Below, piece after piece: positions 38,091-47,408 of a stretch of DNA of 64,000 nucleotides; within the stretch, counting starts at the first letter, position 1; each line of letters begins with the position of its first letter. Below the pieces are notes generated by a model that had not been told where the DNA came from, made no database searches, and saw only the letters and a list, made by a program, of their open reading frames with translations. The translations under genes were made by a program, and so were the position numbers. This DNA is from Cycloclasticus sp. 46_120_T64 (GTDB lineage: Bacteria > Pseudomonadota > Gammaproteobacteria > Methylococcales > Cycloclasticaceae), in the NCBI GenBank assembly GCA_002162695.1, contig MAAM01000011.1, positions 186,001 through 250,000 on the forward strand. Reading direction: 5' to 3'.

Positions 38091-38106
38091 ACTAACGTAT
38101 GTTAGA
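38091..38106 (-). promoter_or_regulatory. Operator copy (TetR/Liu type) at acyl-CoA dehydrogenase promoter
   Basis: Read on the minus strand TCTAACATACGTTAGT: the outer TCTAAC/GTTAG half-sites match the four sites in the liuA-regulator intergenic region except for the last base. It starts one base after the -10 box, the same placement as operator 4 of that region, so it should block this promoter. Confidence 0.7.
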
Positions 38107-38107
38107 A

Positions 38108-38136
38108 ATAGTACCAAATGAACGTTTTATAGGCAA
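38108..38136 (-). promoter_or_regulatory. Sigma-70 promoter of the acyl-CoA dehydrogenase operon
   Basis: On the minus strand TTGCCT (38136-38131), 17-bp spacer, TACTAT (38113-38108). Both boxes are near consensus with ideal spacing; the start would lie inside the adjacent operator. Confidence 0.65.
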
Positions 38137-38371
38137 AGAAAAATTCAATAAGCCCTTATCAGGTTAGGCGCCAGTTATAGATGGGTACTTAGTTTTAGCC
38201 CCAGCAGCGCGAAGTGCTGGTGACGAGATCGCTCAATGTGGCTGAGTCGGTAGTGCGGGGGTGCTGTTGAAAAGCGGTGCGTTTAAACGAATAAGTGTTC
38301 GTTATTTAGCGGCGTGGGGAATAGCTTGGGCTGCTTAGCCGCAAGCTATTGTTTATTGCGGGTGTTAGTAC
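38137..38371. other. Non-coding stretch upstream of the acyl-CoA dehydrogenase promoter
   Basis: The full gene-free interval is 38043-38371 (329 bp); its left part holds the promoter and operator described above. In the remaining 235 bp I find no convincing ORF, RNA gene or terminator. GC-rich patches such as the CAGCGCGAAGTGCTG hairpin near 38203-38217 (CAGC/GCTG arms) are too short to name. Confidence 0.5.
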
Positions 38372-38755
38372 CTAGTCTTCCCAGGCGTCTAATATTTCTC
38401 TAGCCGCTCTAAAGGCTTCTTGCGCAGCGGGTGCGCCGCAATATACCGCCGAGTGTAATAGGGTTTCGCGTATTTCTTCTTTTGTACAGCCATTGCGCAA
38501 GGCACCACGAACGTGGCCTTTAAGTTCAGCGGGTGCTTTCAGCGCCGCTAACATGGCAATGGTGATTAGGCTGCGTGTTTTAAGTTCTAAACCTGGGCGG
38601 TTCCAAGTAGCACCCCAGCCGTGTTCGTTAATGTATTCTTGTACGGGTTCAGTTAACCAGTCGGCGCTGTCGAGTGCTTTATCGACGAATTCATCGCCCA
38701 TCACTTGGCGGCGAATACTTTCTCCGGATGGTTTTTTATTATTCTCTGTGCTCAT
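38372..38755 (-). CDS. Carboxymuconolactone decarboxylase-like protein
   Basis: 127-residue AhpD-fold protein of the carboxymuconolactone decarboxylase family: RRQVMGDEFVDKAL, NRPGLELKTRSLITIAMLAAL, LKGHVRGALRNGCTKEEIRETLLHSAVYCGAPAA. There is no CxxC pair, so it is not an AhpD-type peroxidase. It resembles PcaC of beta-ketoadipate metabolism, but no other pca gene is present. It is last in the leucine-degradation run, separated from scoB by 85 bp containing a stem-loop. Confidence 0.87.
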   Translation of the reverse strand: MSTENNKKPSGESIRRQVMGDEFVDKALDSADWLTEPVQEYINEHGWGATWNRPGLELKTRSLITIAMLAALKAPAELKGHVRGALRNGCTKEEIRETLLHSAVYCGAPAAQEAFRAAREILDAWED

Positions 38756-38785
38756 GGTTTTACTCGCTGAGGTTAATAAATAATG

Positions 38786-38826
38786 ATGATTAGGCCCTAC
38801 GCTCGTAGTGGCTAGAGCCTAATCAT
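38786..38826. repeat. Stem-loop between scoB and the decarboxylase-like gene
   Basis: Arms ATGATTAGGC (38786-38795) and GCCTAATCAT (38817-38826) are perfect complements; an inner CTAC/GTAG hairpin (38797-38808) lies in the loop. No T-run on either side. It may be an attenuator or a processing site that lowers expression of the distal gene. Confidence 0.6.
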
Positions 38827-38840
38827 TAGAGGCATACTGC

Positions 38841-39497
38841 TTAGAGTGACATCTCAGGAACGTTATCAGGTATCACTAATTTGCCGGCGGTTTTTTGCTG
38901 AATTTCTTCAACCGATACGCCGGGTGCACGTTCAATGAGGTGAAACGCGCCGTCTTTAATTTCGATAACGGCTAAGTCACTAACAATACGTTTGACACAG
39001 CCTACACCGGTTAACGGCAGCGTACAGGATTCTAATAATTTAGAGTTTCCACGTTTGTCGGCGTGGGTCAAGGTGACGATGATATTATCTGCACCCGCAA
39101 CAAGATCCATCGCGCCGCCCATGCCCTTAACTAACTTACCTGGGATCATATAAGAGGCGATGTTGCCGTTTTGATCCACTTCAAAAGCGCCCAGTACGGT
39201 TAAATCAACGTGGCCACCACGAATCATCGCAAAACTTTCAGCCGATGAAAAAATAGATGCACCTGCGGCTGCGGTAACGGTTTCTTTACCGGCGTTAATC
39301 ATGTCGGCATCGACTTGATCTTCAGTCGGGTAGGGGCCAATACCGAGTAGGCCGTTTTCTGATTGAAGCATCACATCAATATCATCGGGCACGTAATTCG
39401 CTACTAAGGTAGGAATACCAATCCCCAAGTTAACGTAATACCCATCTTCAAGTTCTTGAGCCACTCGCATGGCAATTTGGTCACGATCTAAAGACAT
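38841..39497 (-). CDS. scoB: 3-oxoacid CoA-transferase subunit B
   Basis: 218-residue beta subunit of succinyl-CoA:acetoacetate CoA-transferase. The catalytic glutamate lies in [31 protein letters not shown] and [30 protein letters not shown] are family signatures. With ScoA it activates the acetoacetate released by HMG-CoA lyase. It is 10 bp after scoA. Confidence 0.95.
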   Translation of the reverse strand: MSLDRDQIAMRVAQELEDGYYVNLGIGIPTLVANYVPDDIDVMLQSENGLLGIGPYPTEDQVDADMINAGKETVTAAAGASIFSSAESFAMIRGGHVDLTVLGAFEVDQNGNIASYMIPGKLVKGMGGAMDLVAGADNIIVTLTHADKRGNSKLLESCTLPLTGVGCVKRIVSDLAVIEIKDGAFHLIERAPGVSVEEIQQKTAGKLVIPDNVPEMSL

Positions 39498-39507
39498 TTG
39501 AGGCTCC

Positions 39508-40209
39508 TTAAGTTTTTGCTAGGGTGATTTTTTCGATACGCTTATCGAAGTTACCCTTAATGATACGGTTAACGTAAATACCCGGTGTATGAATTTCGTT
39601 TGGATCTAATTCACCGACTTCTACGATTTCTTCTACTTCTACCACGGTAATTTTACCGGCTGTAGCGGCTACAGGGTTGAAGTTCATCGCGGTGTTGCGG
39701 AATACAAGGTTACCGACTTTATCGGCTTTCCAGGCTTTAACGATGGCAAACTCACCGGTAACGCTTTCTTCTAAAATGTACTCACGGCCGTCAAATTCTT
39801 TAATTTCTTTGCCTTCAGCCACTAAGGTACCGACACCAGTAGCAGTATAAAAAGCGGGGATTCCTGCACCACCAGCGCGCATTTTTTCAGCTAAGGTACC
39901 TTGCGGTGTTAACTCAACTTCAAGTTCACCGGATAGGTATTGGCGCTCAAATTCAGTATTATCGCCCACATAAGAGGCCACCATTTTCTTAATTTGTTTG
40001 TGCTCTAATAACATGCCTAAACCGAAATTATGAGTTCCGCAGTTATTTGATACGACGGTTAATCCTTTAACACCTAGACGCTTAATTTCACAAATTAAGC
40101 CTTCTGGAATACCACATAGTCCAAAACCACCTGCAATGACGGTCATGTCATCTGTTAGTCCAGCCATTGCTTCTTCATAGCTAGATACAACCTTGTTAAA
40201 ACCACTCAT
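39508..40209 (-). CDS. scoA: 3-oxoacid CoA-transferase subunit A
   Basis: 233-residue alpha subunit, with [33 protein letters not shown] at the CoA-binding end and [25 protein letters not shown]. Forms a heterodimer/tetramer with ScoB. An AGGAGTAAG ribosome site precedes the ATG on the minus strand. Position just after liuE completes the leucine pathway. Confidence 0.95.
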   Translation of the reverse strand: MSGFNKVVSSYEEAMAGLTDDMTVIAGGFGLCGIPEGLICEIKRLGVKGLTVVSNNCGTHNFGLGMLLEHKQIKKMVASYVGDNTEFERQYLSGELEVELTPQGTLAEKMRAGGAGIPAFYTATGVGTLVAEGKEIKEFDGREYILEESVTGEFAIVKAWKADKVGNLVFRNTAMNFNPVAATAGKITVVEVEEIVEVGELDPNEIHTPGIYVNRIIKGNFDKRIEKITLAKT

Positions 40210-40276
40210 GGTCTTACTCCTGTTTGATTTGTATTAATGAGGCTTTTATACCGAAGTACGCAAGCCTCGTAAAATA

Positions 40277-41176
40277 TTATTTGTAGACAGCGCCGATTTT
40301 ACTGTTATTACAACAGCCAATCTTTTCAGTAATATAGTGACCAACAGCCGCTAATTTTTCTAAATTAATGCCTGTTTCGATGCCCATACCGTCAAGCATA
40401 TACACCACGTCTTCGGTTGATACATTACCTGATGCACCGGGCGCATAGGGACAACCCCCTAAACCAGCCACTGAAGAATCGATACTCGCAATGCCGTATT
40501 CGAGGCAGGCTAAAGTATTAGCTAGGGCTTGTCCACGGGTATCGTGGAAGTGTAGGCCTAGTTTATTGCCCGGTACCTCTTTAGTAATGGCATCCATCAT
40601 CAAACGAGCTTTGACCGGTGTGCCTAAGCCCACGGTGTCGCCTAAAGAGACTTCATAACAGCCCATATCGATGAGTGCCTTGGTTACTTTTACAACAACA
40701 GCAACATCAACATCGCCTTCATATGGGCAACCTAATACACAGGAGGTATAACCACGAACACGAATACCAAGCTTATTGGCTTTCTCCATAATAGGAACAA
40801 AGCGCTCTAAAGACTCGTCAATCGTGCAATTGGTATTCTTTTGGCTGAATGTTTCTGAGGCTGCCGCAAAAATGGCGACTTCTTTAGCACCGCTTTCAAT
40901 AGCGCGGTCGAAACCGCGCATATTGGGCGTTAACACCACGTGAGAGGTGTTCTCAGGTTGTTTTAGTTGCTGAAGAATCTCCGCTGCATCCGCCATTTGA
41001 GGCGTCCACTTAGGGCTTACAAAACTAGCAATCTCAATATCTTTAATGCCGGTATCGTAGAGCTTATTAATAAGCTCTATTTTTACCTCAGTCGGCACGT
41101 TTGTTTTGATGTTTTGTAAACCATCACGCGGTGACATCTCAACGATTCTGACACTTTTTGGATAGGTATAAGCCAT
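40277..41176 (-). CDS. liuE: Hydroxymethylglutaryl-CoA lyase
   Basis: 299-residue TIM-barrel enzyme splitting HMG-CoA into acetyl-CoA and acetoacetate. EMSPRDGLQNIK carries the catalytic Arg-Asp pair, GLHFHDTRGQALANTLACLEYG the metal histidines, and GLGGCPYAPGASGNVSTEDVVYML the catalytic-cysteine loop. It is four bases from the stop of liuD. Confidence 0.97.
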   Translation of the reverse strand: MAYTYPKSVRIVEMSPRDGLQNIKTNVPTEVKIELINKLYDTGIKDIEIASFVSPKWTPQMADAAEILQQLKQPENTSHVVLTPNMRGFDRAIESGAKEVAIFAAASETFSQKNTNCTIDESLERFVPIMEKANKLGIRVRGYTSCVLGCPYEGDVDVAVVVKVTKALIDMGCYEVSLGDTVGLGTPVKARLMMDAITKEVPGNKLGLHFHDTRGQALANTLACLEYGIASIDSSVAGLGGCPYAPGASGNVSTEDVVYMLDGMGIETGINLEKLAAVGHYITEKIGCCNNSKIGAVYK

Positions 41177-41180
41177 GCTA

Positions 41181-43184
41181 TTAATCCTGATCCTTAAAGG
41201 TAACTAAGGTGGCGTCGGCTTCTACAAAATCTTCTGCTGCGTAGAATACTTGATCAACTTCACCATCAAAGGGTGCACTTAATGTATGTTCCATTTTCAT
41301 TGCTTCAATAATAGCAAGCGGTTGACCTTCCGTTACGGTGTCGCCACTAGCCACCAGTACTTTTAATAACTTACCAGGCATTGGGGCAATAATGTTTGAA
41401 GCGCCACCGATGGCTGATAAATCAGGTTCGAATGGATTAACTTCAGTCAGTAAGTACCAGCGATTTCTCCAAGAAACCAGCATGGAGTCATCTTGTCTAA
41501 GGGTAATAAAGCGCTCCCAGCTACCATTGATTTGTAAGCGAATAACGTTGTTATCCGCTGTCTCGGCAATCACATCTAAATCATTGTCCAAGTGAAAGAT
41601 GAAGTGATTTTCATTTTCGGTAACTTGAACTTCAACTTCATCAGCGCCTTCATAACTGAAGAATAAGCTGCGTTGACTTTGTCCATTGGGACGCCAGCCC
41701 GTGGTATCAAACCACGGTGAGTTACTCTCGGCTGATGCCGTAGCCATGTCGTCAACGGCTTGTTTACCATCCAGTAAAATACTGACCGTTGCTGCGAGTA
41801 ATACATTTTGTGGTAATTCAACTTCGCTATCGGCAAGAAGAACGTCTAATTTTTTATCGATATATTGAGTATCAATTTTATTACCAATAAAATCTGGGTG
41901 TGTAGCTAAGGTTTCTAAGAAAGCAATATTGTTTTCTACACCAATAATGCCACTTTCGCCAAGCGCATTAAGTAAACGCTCACGAGCCACTTCACGGTCT
42001 TCACCCCAAACCACTAATTTAGCGATCATTGGGTCGTAAAATACGCTAATGGTATCGCCTTGCTCTACACCTGTTTCAACACGTAGGTTTTCATTGGTAG
42101 CAGGGAAGCGTAGGTGATGTAGTTTACCGGTTGATGGTAAGAATAAATTATTAGGGTTTTCTGCATACAAACGTGTTTCAAACGAGTGGCCGCTGCTAAT
42201 AATTTGTTCTTGCTTTAACGGTAATGCTTGACCTGCTGCAACGCGAACTTGCCATTCAACTAAATCTTGCCCAGTGACCATTTCGGTTACAGGGTGCTCT
42301 ACTTGCAGACGCGTGTTCATTTCCATAAAGTAGAATGAACGATCTTCACCAACGATAAATTCGATAGTACCGGCGCCTAAATAACTAATGGCACGTGCGG
42401 CATTAACCGCAGCAACACCCATTGCTTGACGAGTTTCTTCGTTTAAGAATGGTGAAGGTGTTTCTTCGATAATTTTTTGATGACGACGTTGTAATGAACA
42501 TTCACGTTCGTGCAAATGCACATAATTCTCATGAGAATCACCAAATACTTGGAACTCAATATGGCGAGGCTTGCTGATATAACGTTCTAACAATACACGT
42601 TCGTCGGCAAAGGCGTTAAGCGCTTCACGTTTAACCGAATCGAGTAATTCAGCAAACTCACCGGCTGAAGTAACCACGCGCATGCCTTTACCACCGCCAC
42701 CTGAGACGGCTTTAATCAATAGCGGAAAACCTACTTTTTCAGCTTGCTGTTGTAAGTAGTCAGGGTCTTGGTTTTCACCGTGGTAACCCGGCACAACAGG
42801 TACATTGGCTTTTTCCATTAGGGCTTTAGCGGCATCTTTAGCCCCCATTTTTTCAATGGATTCAGCGGTAGGGCCAATAAAAGCAATACCCGCTTCAGGA
42901 CAAGCGCGTGCGAAAGAGCTATTTTCAGATAAGAAACCGTAAGCTGGGTGAATCGCATCAACTCCAACTTTTTTAGCTAACGCTAAGAGTACATCGGCTT
43001 TTAAGTATGACTCATCAGGGCGTGAACCACCAATATGGTAAGCCTCATCGGCTAATTTTACATGGCGTGAATCACGGTCAGCATCGGAGTAAACGGCAAC
43101 GCTGGTGATGCCCATTTTTTTCAAGGTGGAAATAACGCGACAGGCGATTTCACCACGGTTTGCAATTAGTACTTTTTTAAACAT
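41181..43184 (-). CDS. liuD: Methylcrotonoyl-CoA carboxylase, biotin-carrying alpha subunit
   Basis: 667 residues. I start at the ATG at 43184 with GAGGA eight bases upstream; a TTG at 43199 would add five residues. Biotin carboxylase domain (FKKVLIANRGEIACRVI to about 445, with ATP loop SGGGGKGMR and ERECSLQRRHQK), middle domain, and a biotinyl domain at the end with the lysine in IEAMKMEHTLSAP. Carboxylates 3-methylcrotonyl-CoA together with LiuB. Confidence 0.97.
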   Translation of the reverse strand: MFKKVLIANRGEIACRVISTLKKMGITSVAVYSDADRDSRHVKLADEAYHIGGSRPDESYLKADVLLALAKKVGVDAIHPAYGFLSENSSFARACPEAGIAFIGPTAESIEKMGAKDAAKALMEKANVPVVPGYHGENQDPDYLQQQAEKVGFPLLIKAVSGGGGKGMRVVTSAGEFAELLDSVKREALNAFADERVLLERYISKPRHIEFQVFGDSHENYVHLHERECSLQRRHQKIIEETPSPFLNEETRQAMGVAAVNAARAISYLGAGTIEFIVGEDRSFYFMEMNTRLQVEHPVTEMVTGQDLVEWQVRVAAGQALPLKQEQIISSGHSFETRLYAENPNNLFLPSTGKLHHLRFPATNENLRVETGVEQGDTISVFYDPMIAKLVVWGEDREVARERLLNALGESGIIGVENNIAFLETLATHPDFIGNKIDTQYIDKKLDVLLADSEVELPQNVLLAATVSILLDGKQAVDDMATASAESNSPWFDTTGWRPNGQSQRSLFFSYEGADEVEVQVTENENHFIFHLDNDLDVIAETADNNVIRLQINGSWERFITLRQDDSMLVSWRNRWYLLTEVNPFEPDLSAIGGASNIIAPMPGKLLKVLVASGDTVTEGQPLAIIEAMKMEHTLSAPFDGEVDQVFYAAEDFVEADATLVTFKDQD

Positions 43185-43199
43185 GTTATCTGTCCTCAA

Positions 43200-44807
43200 T
43201 TACATTCTGAAGACGCCAAATTTGGCATCTTCAGTAGGCGTTTTAGCGGCAACAGCAAGCGATAAACCAAGCATGCGTCTTGTGTCTCGTGGGTCAATTA
43301 AGCCATCGTCCCATAAGCGAGCAGTGGCAAAGTAAGGGTTCCCTTGTTCTTCATATTGCGCAAGAATCGGTGCTCTAAAGGCTTCCTCTTCTTCGGCAGA
43401 CCAAGTTTCACCTCGGGCTTCAATCGCATCGCGTTTTACGGTTGCAAGAACAGATGCAGCTTGTTCACCGCCCATGGTTGCGATACATGAGTTTGGCCAG
43501 CTCCATAACATTCTTGAGCCGAACGCACGGCCACACATGCCGTAGTTACCAGCGCCGTATGAACCACCAATAAGAACAGTAAATTTAGGTACGCTAGAGC
43601 ACGAAACAGCAGTCACCATTTTCGCACCATTTTTAGCAATACCGCCTTCTTCGTATTTTTTACCGACCATAAAACCGGTAATGTTTTGTAAAAATAGAAG
43701 AGGGATGCCGCGTTGGTTACACAATTCAATGAAATGTGTGCCTTTGAGTGCAGACGGTGAAAATAGAATGCCATTATTAGCAATAATACCCACTGGGTAA
43801 CCATGAATATGCGCAAAACCACAAACTAATGTTGGGCCGTATAGTGGTTTGAATTCTTGGAATTCTGAAGCATCTACTAAACGTGTAATGATTTCACGTA
43901 CGTCATACGGTTGTTTAGGGTCTTTCGGGATAACACCTAAAATATCATCCGTTGGGTAAAGTGGCTCACGTGATTCACGAACTTTTACATGAACTTCTTT
44001 TGTGTCGTTGAGGTGCTCGATAATGTTACGTGCAATAGATAAGGCATGTGAATCATCTTCAGCAATATGATCAGTTACACCTGACAACTTACAGTGTAAT
44101 TCCGCACCACCTAGCTCTTCTGATGAAACTTCTTCACCGGTAGCGGCTTTAACTAATGGTGGGCCACCTAGGAAAATAGTACCTTGCTCTCTAACGATGA
44201 TAGATTCATCACACAAAGAAGGAATGTAAGCACCACCGGCAGTACATGAGCCCATAACCACTGCAATTTGTGGAATACCGGCAGCAGACATACGTGTTTG
44301 GTTATAGAAGAAACGACCAAAATGTTCTTTACCAGGAAATACTTCGTGTTGTAACGGTAAGAAAGCACCGCCTGAATCAACCAAGTAAATACAAGGAAGT
44401 TTGTTTTCAGAGGCAATTTCTTGCGCTCTAAGATGCTTAGTAACGGTTAGTGGGTAATACGTTCCACCTTTAACGGTTGCATCGTTGGCGATAATCATCA
44501 CCTCGCCACCGTGTACACGACCAATACCGGTAATAATACCGGCTGCTGGCGCTACATCATCATAAATACCGTTTGCAGCGAGCTGTGAAAGTTCTAGGAA
44601 TGCGCTACCTGGATCGAGTAATGCCTTAATGCGATCTCTAGGAAGCATTTTATTACGATCTAAATGTTTTTTACGAGCACGTTCACCACCACCTTGGGCA
44701 GCGCTTGTGATTTTCTCGTTTAACTCGCCAACGAGCGATTCCATTTTAATTTTATTTTCTTTGAATTCAGCAGAAGCTGTTTCAATTTTTGACTTAATTA
44801 CGGGCAT
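43200..44807 (-). CDS. liuB: Methylcrotonoyl-CoA carboxylase, carboxyltransferase beta subunit
   Basis: 535-residue carboxyltransferase. Segments [82 protein letters not shown] and [16 protein letters not shown] are those of MccB rather than propionyl-CoA carboxylase. It lies between the thiolase and liuD genes; the liuD ATG follows 15 bp after its stop. Confidence 0.97.
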   Translation of the reverse strand: MPVIKSKIETASAEFKENKIKMESLVGELNEKITSAAQGGGERARKKHLDRNKMLPRDRIKALLDPGSAFLELSQLAANGIYDDVAPAAGIITGIGRVHGGEVMIIANDATVKGGTYYPLTVTKHLRAQEIASENKLPCIYLVDSGGAFLPLQHEVFPGKEHFGRFFYNQTRMSAAGIPQIAVVMGSCTAGGAYIPSLCDESIIVREQGTIFLGGPPLVKAATGEEVSSEELGGAELHCKLSGVTDHIAEDDSHALSIARNIIEHLNDTKEVHVKVRESREPLYPTDDILGVIPKDPKQPYDVREIITRLVDASEFQEFKPLYGPTLVCGFAHIHGYPVGIIANNGILFSPSALKGTHFIELCNQRGIPLLFLQNITGFMVGKKYEEGGIAKNGAKMVTAVSCSSVPKFTVLIGGSYGAGNYGMCGRAFGSRMLWSWPNSCIATMGGEQAASVLATVKRDAIEARGETWSAEEEEAFRAPILAQYEEQGNPYFATARLWDDGLIDPRDTRRMLGLSLAVAAKTPTEDAKFGVFRM

Positions 44808-44839
44808 TTTTTTACCTTATTCTAGTTAAGACGTAATGA

Positions 44840-46021
44840 TTAAATTATTTCGATGGCCATTGCAGTAGCTTCACCGCCACCAATACACAGAGTGGCAACA
44901 CCTTTAGTTTGTTGTCTGGCTTTTAACGCATGGATTAGGGTGACTAAGATACGTGCACCGGATGCGCCAATAGGGTGGCCTAAGGCACAAGCGCCACCGT
45001 TAACATTAACTTTATTAGGGTCAAGCTTAAGCTCTTTGATGGCGATCATGGTGACCACCGCAAAGGCTTCGTTAATTTCAAATAAATCAACCTCATCAAG
45101 CTGCCAATCACATTTTTTAAGTAAGCTATTAATCGCGTGAACCGGCGCAACGCTGAACCAATCAGGGTCATCAGCAAAAACACTTTGCGCGGTGATTTTT
45201 GCTAATGGTGTTAAACCTTGTTTTGCAGCTTCTTCGGCATCCATCAAGATGAGTGCGGCAGCACCATCGGAAATAGACGAGGCATTAGCCGCGGTTACCG
45301 TGCCATCTTTTTTGAACGCAGGGCGTAGACTTCTAATTTTGTCGGTATCTGACTTCGCAGGCTGTTCATCTTCAGCAAAGGTTTTTTCACCCTTACGTGA
45401 CTTAACAACAACCGGGGTGATTTCATCGCTGAATGCACCCGATTGAATCGCGGCATTAGCACGGTTAACCGAACTGATGGCAAAGTCGTCTTGTTGTTCA
45501 CGGCTCACTTCAAATCGTTCAGCGCCCATTTCTGCAAACGAGCCCATTAGATGGCCGTGTTTTACATCACGTAGGCCGTCATAAAACATATGGTCAATCA
45601 CTTCACCATCACCCATACGGTAACCACCACGAGCTTTTGGCAATAAATAAGGGGCATTGGTCATCGATTCCATACCGCCAGCGACAACGCAGGTCGCGTC
45701 ATCGGCAAGGATTTGGTTGTAGCCGTACATCACCGCCTGCATACCAGAACCACACATTTTATTAATGGTGTTACACGGTGTTGATAAGGGTAAACCGCCT
45801 TTCAAGGAAGCTTGACGAGCAGGGGCTTGGCCTTGCCCAGCCGGTAATACACAACCAAAGTGAACGGTATCGACCTGTTCTGGTTTGATATCAACTGATT
45901 GCACCGCGGCTTTAATGGCTGCGGCACCAAGATCGGAGGCGCTAAGAGAGGAAAATTGGCCTTGAAAAGAACCGAGAGCGGTTCTTTTCGCGGCAACAAT
46001 AACGACGCTTTTAGTAGCCAT
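44840..46021 (-). CDS. Acetyl-CoA C-acetyltransferase (thiolase)
   Basis: 393-residue thiolase with active-site cysteines in NTINKMCGSGMQAVMYG and in VATLCIGGGEATAMAIE, and the histidine in NVNGGACALGHPIGASGARI. Cleaves acetoacetyl-CoA (from ScoAB) to two acetyl-CoA, finishing leucine breakdown. Two bases separate it from liuA. Confidence 0.95.
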   Translation of the reverse strand: MATKSVVIVAAKRTALGSFQGQFSSLSASDLGAAAIKAAVQSVDIKPEQVDTVHFGCVLPAGQGQAPARQASLKGGLPLSTPCNTINKMCGSGMQAVMYGYNQILADDATCVVAGGMESMTNAPYLLPKARGGYRMGDGEVIDHMFYDGLRDVKHGHLMGSFAEMGAERFEVSREQQDDFAISSVNRANAAIQSGAFSDEITPVVVKSRKGEKTFAEDEQPAKSDTDKIRSLRPAFKKDGTVTAANASSISDGAAALILMDAEEAAKQGLTPLAKITAQSVFADDPDWFSVAPVHAINSLLKKCDWQLDEVDLFEINEAFAVVTMIAIKELKLDPNKVNVNGGACALGHPIGASGARILVTLIHALKARQQTKGVATLCIGGGEATAMAIEII

Positions 46022-46023
46022 AA

Positions 46024-47184
46024 TTATTTAGTATCCTGAAATAATTCACGACCAATTAACATACGACGAATTTCATTGGTACCGGCACCGATATCATAGA
46101 GTTTTGCATCTCTTAATAAGCGGCCGGTAGGGAATTCGTTGATGTAACCATTACCACCGAGTGTTTGAATCGCTTCGAGTGCAACTTTAACGGCATTTTC
46201 AGAAGCGAATAATAAAAGAGAGGCGGCATCTTTACGTGAGTCATTGCCCTTGTCGTATTGTTCGGCAACACGGTAGGCGAATGCACGAGTGCTTTGTAGC
46301 GCCGTATACATATCAGCAATTTTGCCTTGCATCAGTTCGAAGGTACCAATTGCTTTACCAAACTGTTTACGCTCATGTATATAAGGTAAGCAGACATCCA
46401 TTGCTGCTTGCATAATGCCGATAGGGCCACCAGATAACACCATACGTTCGGTGTTTAGGCCGCTCATAAGCACTTTAACGCCTTCATTGACTTTACCCAG
46501 TACGTTTTCTTCAGGGATTTCACAGTTTTCAAATACCAGCTCACAGGTGTTTGAACCACGCATGCCGAGTTTGTCTAGTTTTTGTGCGGTGCTAAAACCG
46601 GCAAAATCTTTTTCGATGATGAATGCAGTCATGCATTGTGAACCTGCTTCAGGACCGGCAGTACGCATGTAAACAACCAGTACGTCAGCGTCAGGGCCAT
46701 TGGTGATCCACATTTTATTGCCGTTAGCGACCCATTTATCACCTTTCTTTTCGGCTTTACAGCTCATAGAACCCACAACATCAGAACCTGCACCTGGCTC
46801 AGACATGGCTAAAGCGCCAATGTTTTCACCCGAACATAATTTTGGTAAGTATTTGTGACGTTGTTCTTCGCTACCATTTAGATAGAGGTTGTTAATGCAT
46901 AAGTTTGAATGAGCGCCGTAAGAAAGAGCAATCGCAGCAGAGGCGCGTGTAAGCTCTTCCATCACCACTAAGTGTGAGAGGTAGTTTAAACCCGTGCCAC
47001 CATATTCTTCAGGAACGGTCATGCCTAGCAGGCCCATTTCACCAAGCTTAGGCCAGAGTTCGTTAGGGAATTCATTTTTTTGATCGACTGATTCTGCTAA
47101 TGGTGCAATTTCACCGGCGGCAAATTTACGGACGGCGTCACGTAATGCATCAATCTCATCATTAATTTTAACGTTAAATGGCAT
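46024..47184 (-). CDS. liuA: Isovaleryl-CoA dehydrogenase
   Basis: 386-residue flavoprotein, first enzyme of the operon and first dedicated step of leucine degradation after the keto-acid complex. Two features mark it as IVD: the catalytic glutamate sits in the alternative position [18 protein letters not shown], and the classical position near the C-terminus reads [13 protein letters not shown] with glycine. The promoter and operators lie upstream. TCTCCTG upstream on the plus strand is an AGGAG ribosome site. Confidence 0.97.
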   Translation of the reverse strand: MPFNVKINDEIDALRDAVRKFAAGEIAPLAESVDQKNEFPNELWPKLGEMGLLGMTVPEEYGGTGLNYLSHLVVMEELTRASAAIALSYGAHSNLCINNLYLNGSEEQRHKYLPKLCSGENIGALAMSEPGAGSDVVGSMSCKAEKKGDKWVANGNKMWITNGPDADVLVVYMRTAGPEAGSQCMTAFIIEKDFAGFSTAQKLDKLGMRGSNTCELVFENCEIPEENVLGKVNEGVKVLMSGLNTERMVLSGGPIGIMQAAMDVCLPYIHERKQFGKAIGTFELMQGKIADMYTALQSTRAFAYRVAEQYDKGNDSRKDAASLLLFASENAVKVALEAIQTLGGNGYINEFPTGRLLRDAKLYDIGAGTNEIRRMLIGRELFQDTK

Positions 47185-47226
47185 GGTATCTCCTGTTTAG
47201 TATTTAGTCTTGGAACGTTTGTTTGA

Positions 47227-47255
47227 ATCATAAACCATGTTATTTCTAATCGCAA
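47227..47255 (-). promoter_or_regulatory. liuA operon promoter
   Basis: Minus-strand TTGCGA (47255-47250), 17-bp spacer, TATGAT (47232-47227). The -35 box lies inside operator 1, so a bound repressor would block polymerase. Confidence 0.65.
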
Positions 47256-47260
47256 TTAGA
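47245..47260. promoter_or_regulatory. Operator 1 (TetR/Liu type)
   Basis: TCTAATCGCAATTAGA, an inverted repeat with 6-bp arms and 4-bp centre, covering the -35 box of liuA. Identical to operator 4. Confidence 0.8.
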
Positions 47261-47282
47261 TTTTTGCTGGAACGTGAAATAA

Positions 47283-47298
47283 TCTAACTTTAATTAGA
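47283..47298. promoter_or_regulatory. Operator 2 (TetR/Liu type)
   Basis: TCTAACTTTAATTAGA, arms matching in five of six positions, centre 38 bp from operator 1. Confidence 0.75.
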
Positions 47299-47322
47299 AT
47301 ATTGTGGCTGTTGGCTTTTATT

Positions 47323-47338
47323 TCTAACTAGGGTTAGA
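47323..47338. promoter_or_regulatory. Operator 3 (TetR/Liu type)
   Basis: TCTAACTAGGGTTAGA, perfect 6-bp arms, just upstream of the regulator's -35 box; centre 40 bp from operator 2. Confidence 0.78.
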
Positions 47339-47345
47339 TTTAGCG

Positions 47346-47374
47346 TTGATTTAGCTGTCTAGGAGGCCTATACT
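47346..47374 (+). promoter_or_regulatory. Promoter of the TetR regulator-liuC unit
   Basis: TTGATT (47346-47351), 17-bp spacer, TATACT (47369-47374), start expected near 47381 within operator 4. This implies autoregulation. Confidence 0.7.
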
Positions 47375-47377
47375 GTT

Positions 47378-47393
47378 TCTAATCGCAATTAGA
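47378..47393. promoter_or_regulatory. Operator 4 (TetR/Liu type)
   Basis: TCTAATCGCAATTAGA, same as operator 1, placed three bases after the -10 of the regulator promoter and covering its expected start point. Confidence 0.8.
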
Positions 47394-47408
47394 TATTAGG
47401 TTCGTGTT

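Noticed and set aside
38786-38826. Stem-loop as a further Liu-type operator
   Set aside because: The half-sites read ATTAGG/CCTAAT and are separated by 21 bp, unlike the 4-bp centre of the true sites.
43185-43199. TTG start for liuD adding five residues
   Set aside because: The ATG at 43184 has a better-placed GAGGA site and begins exactly at the conserved FKKVLIANRGEI segment.
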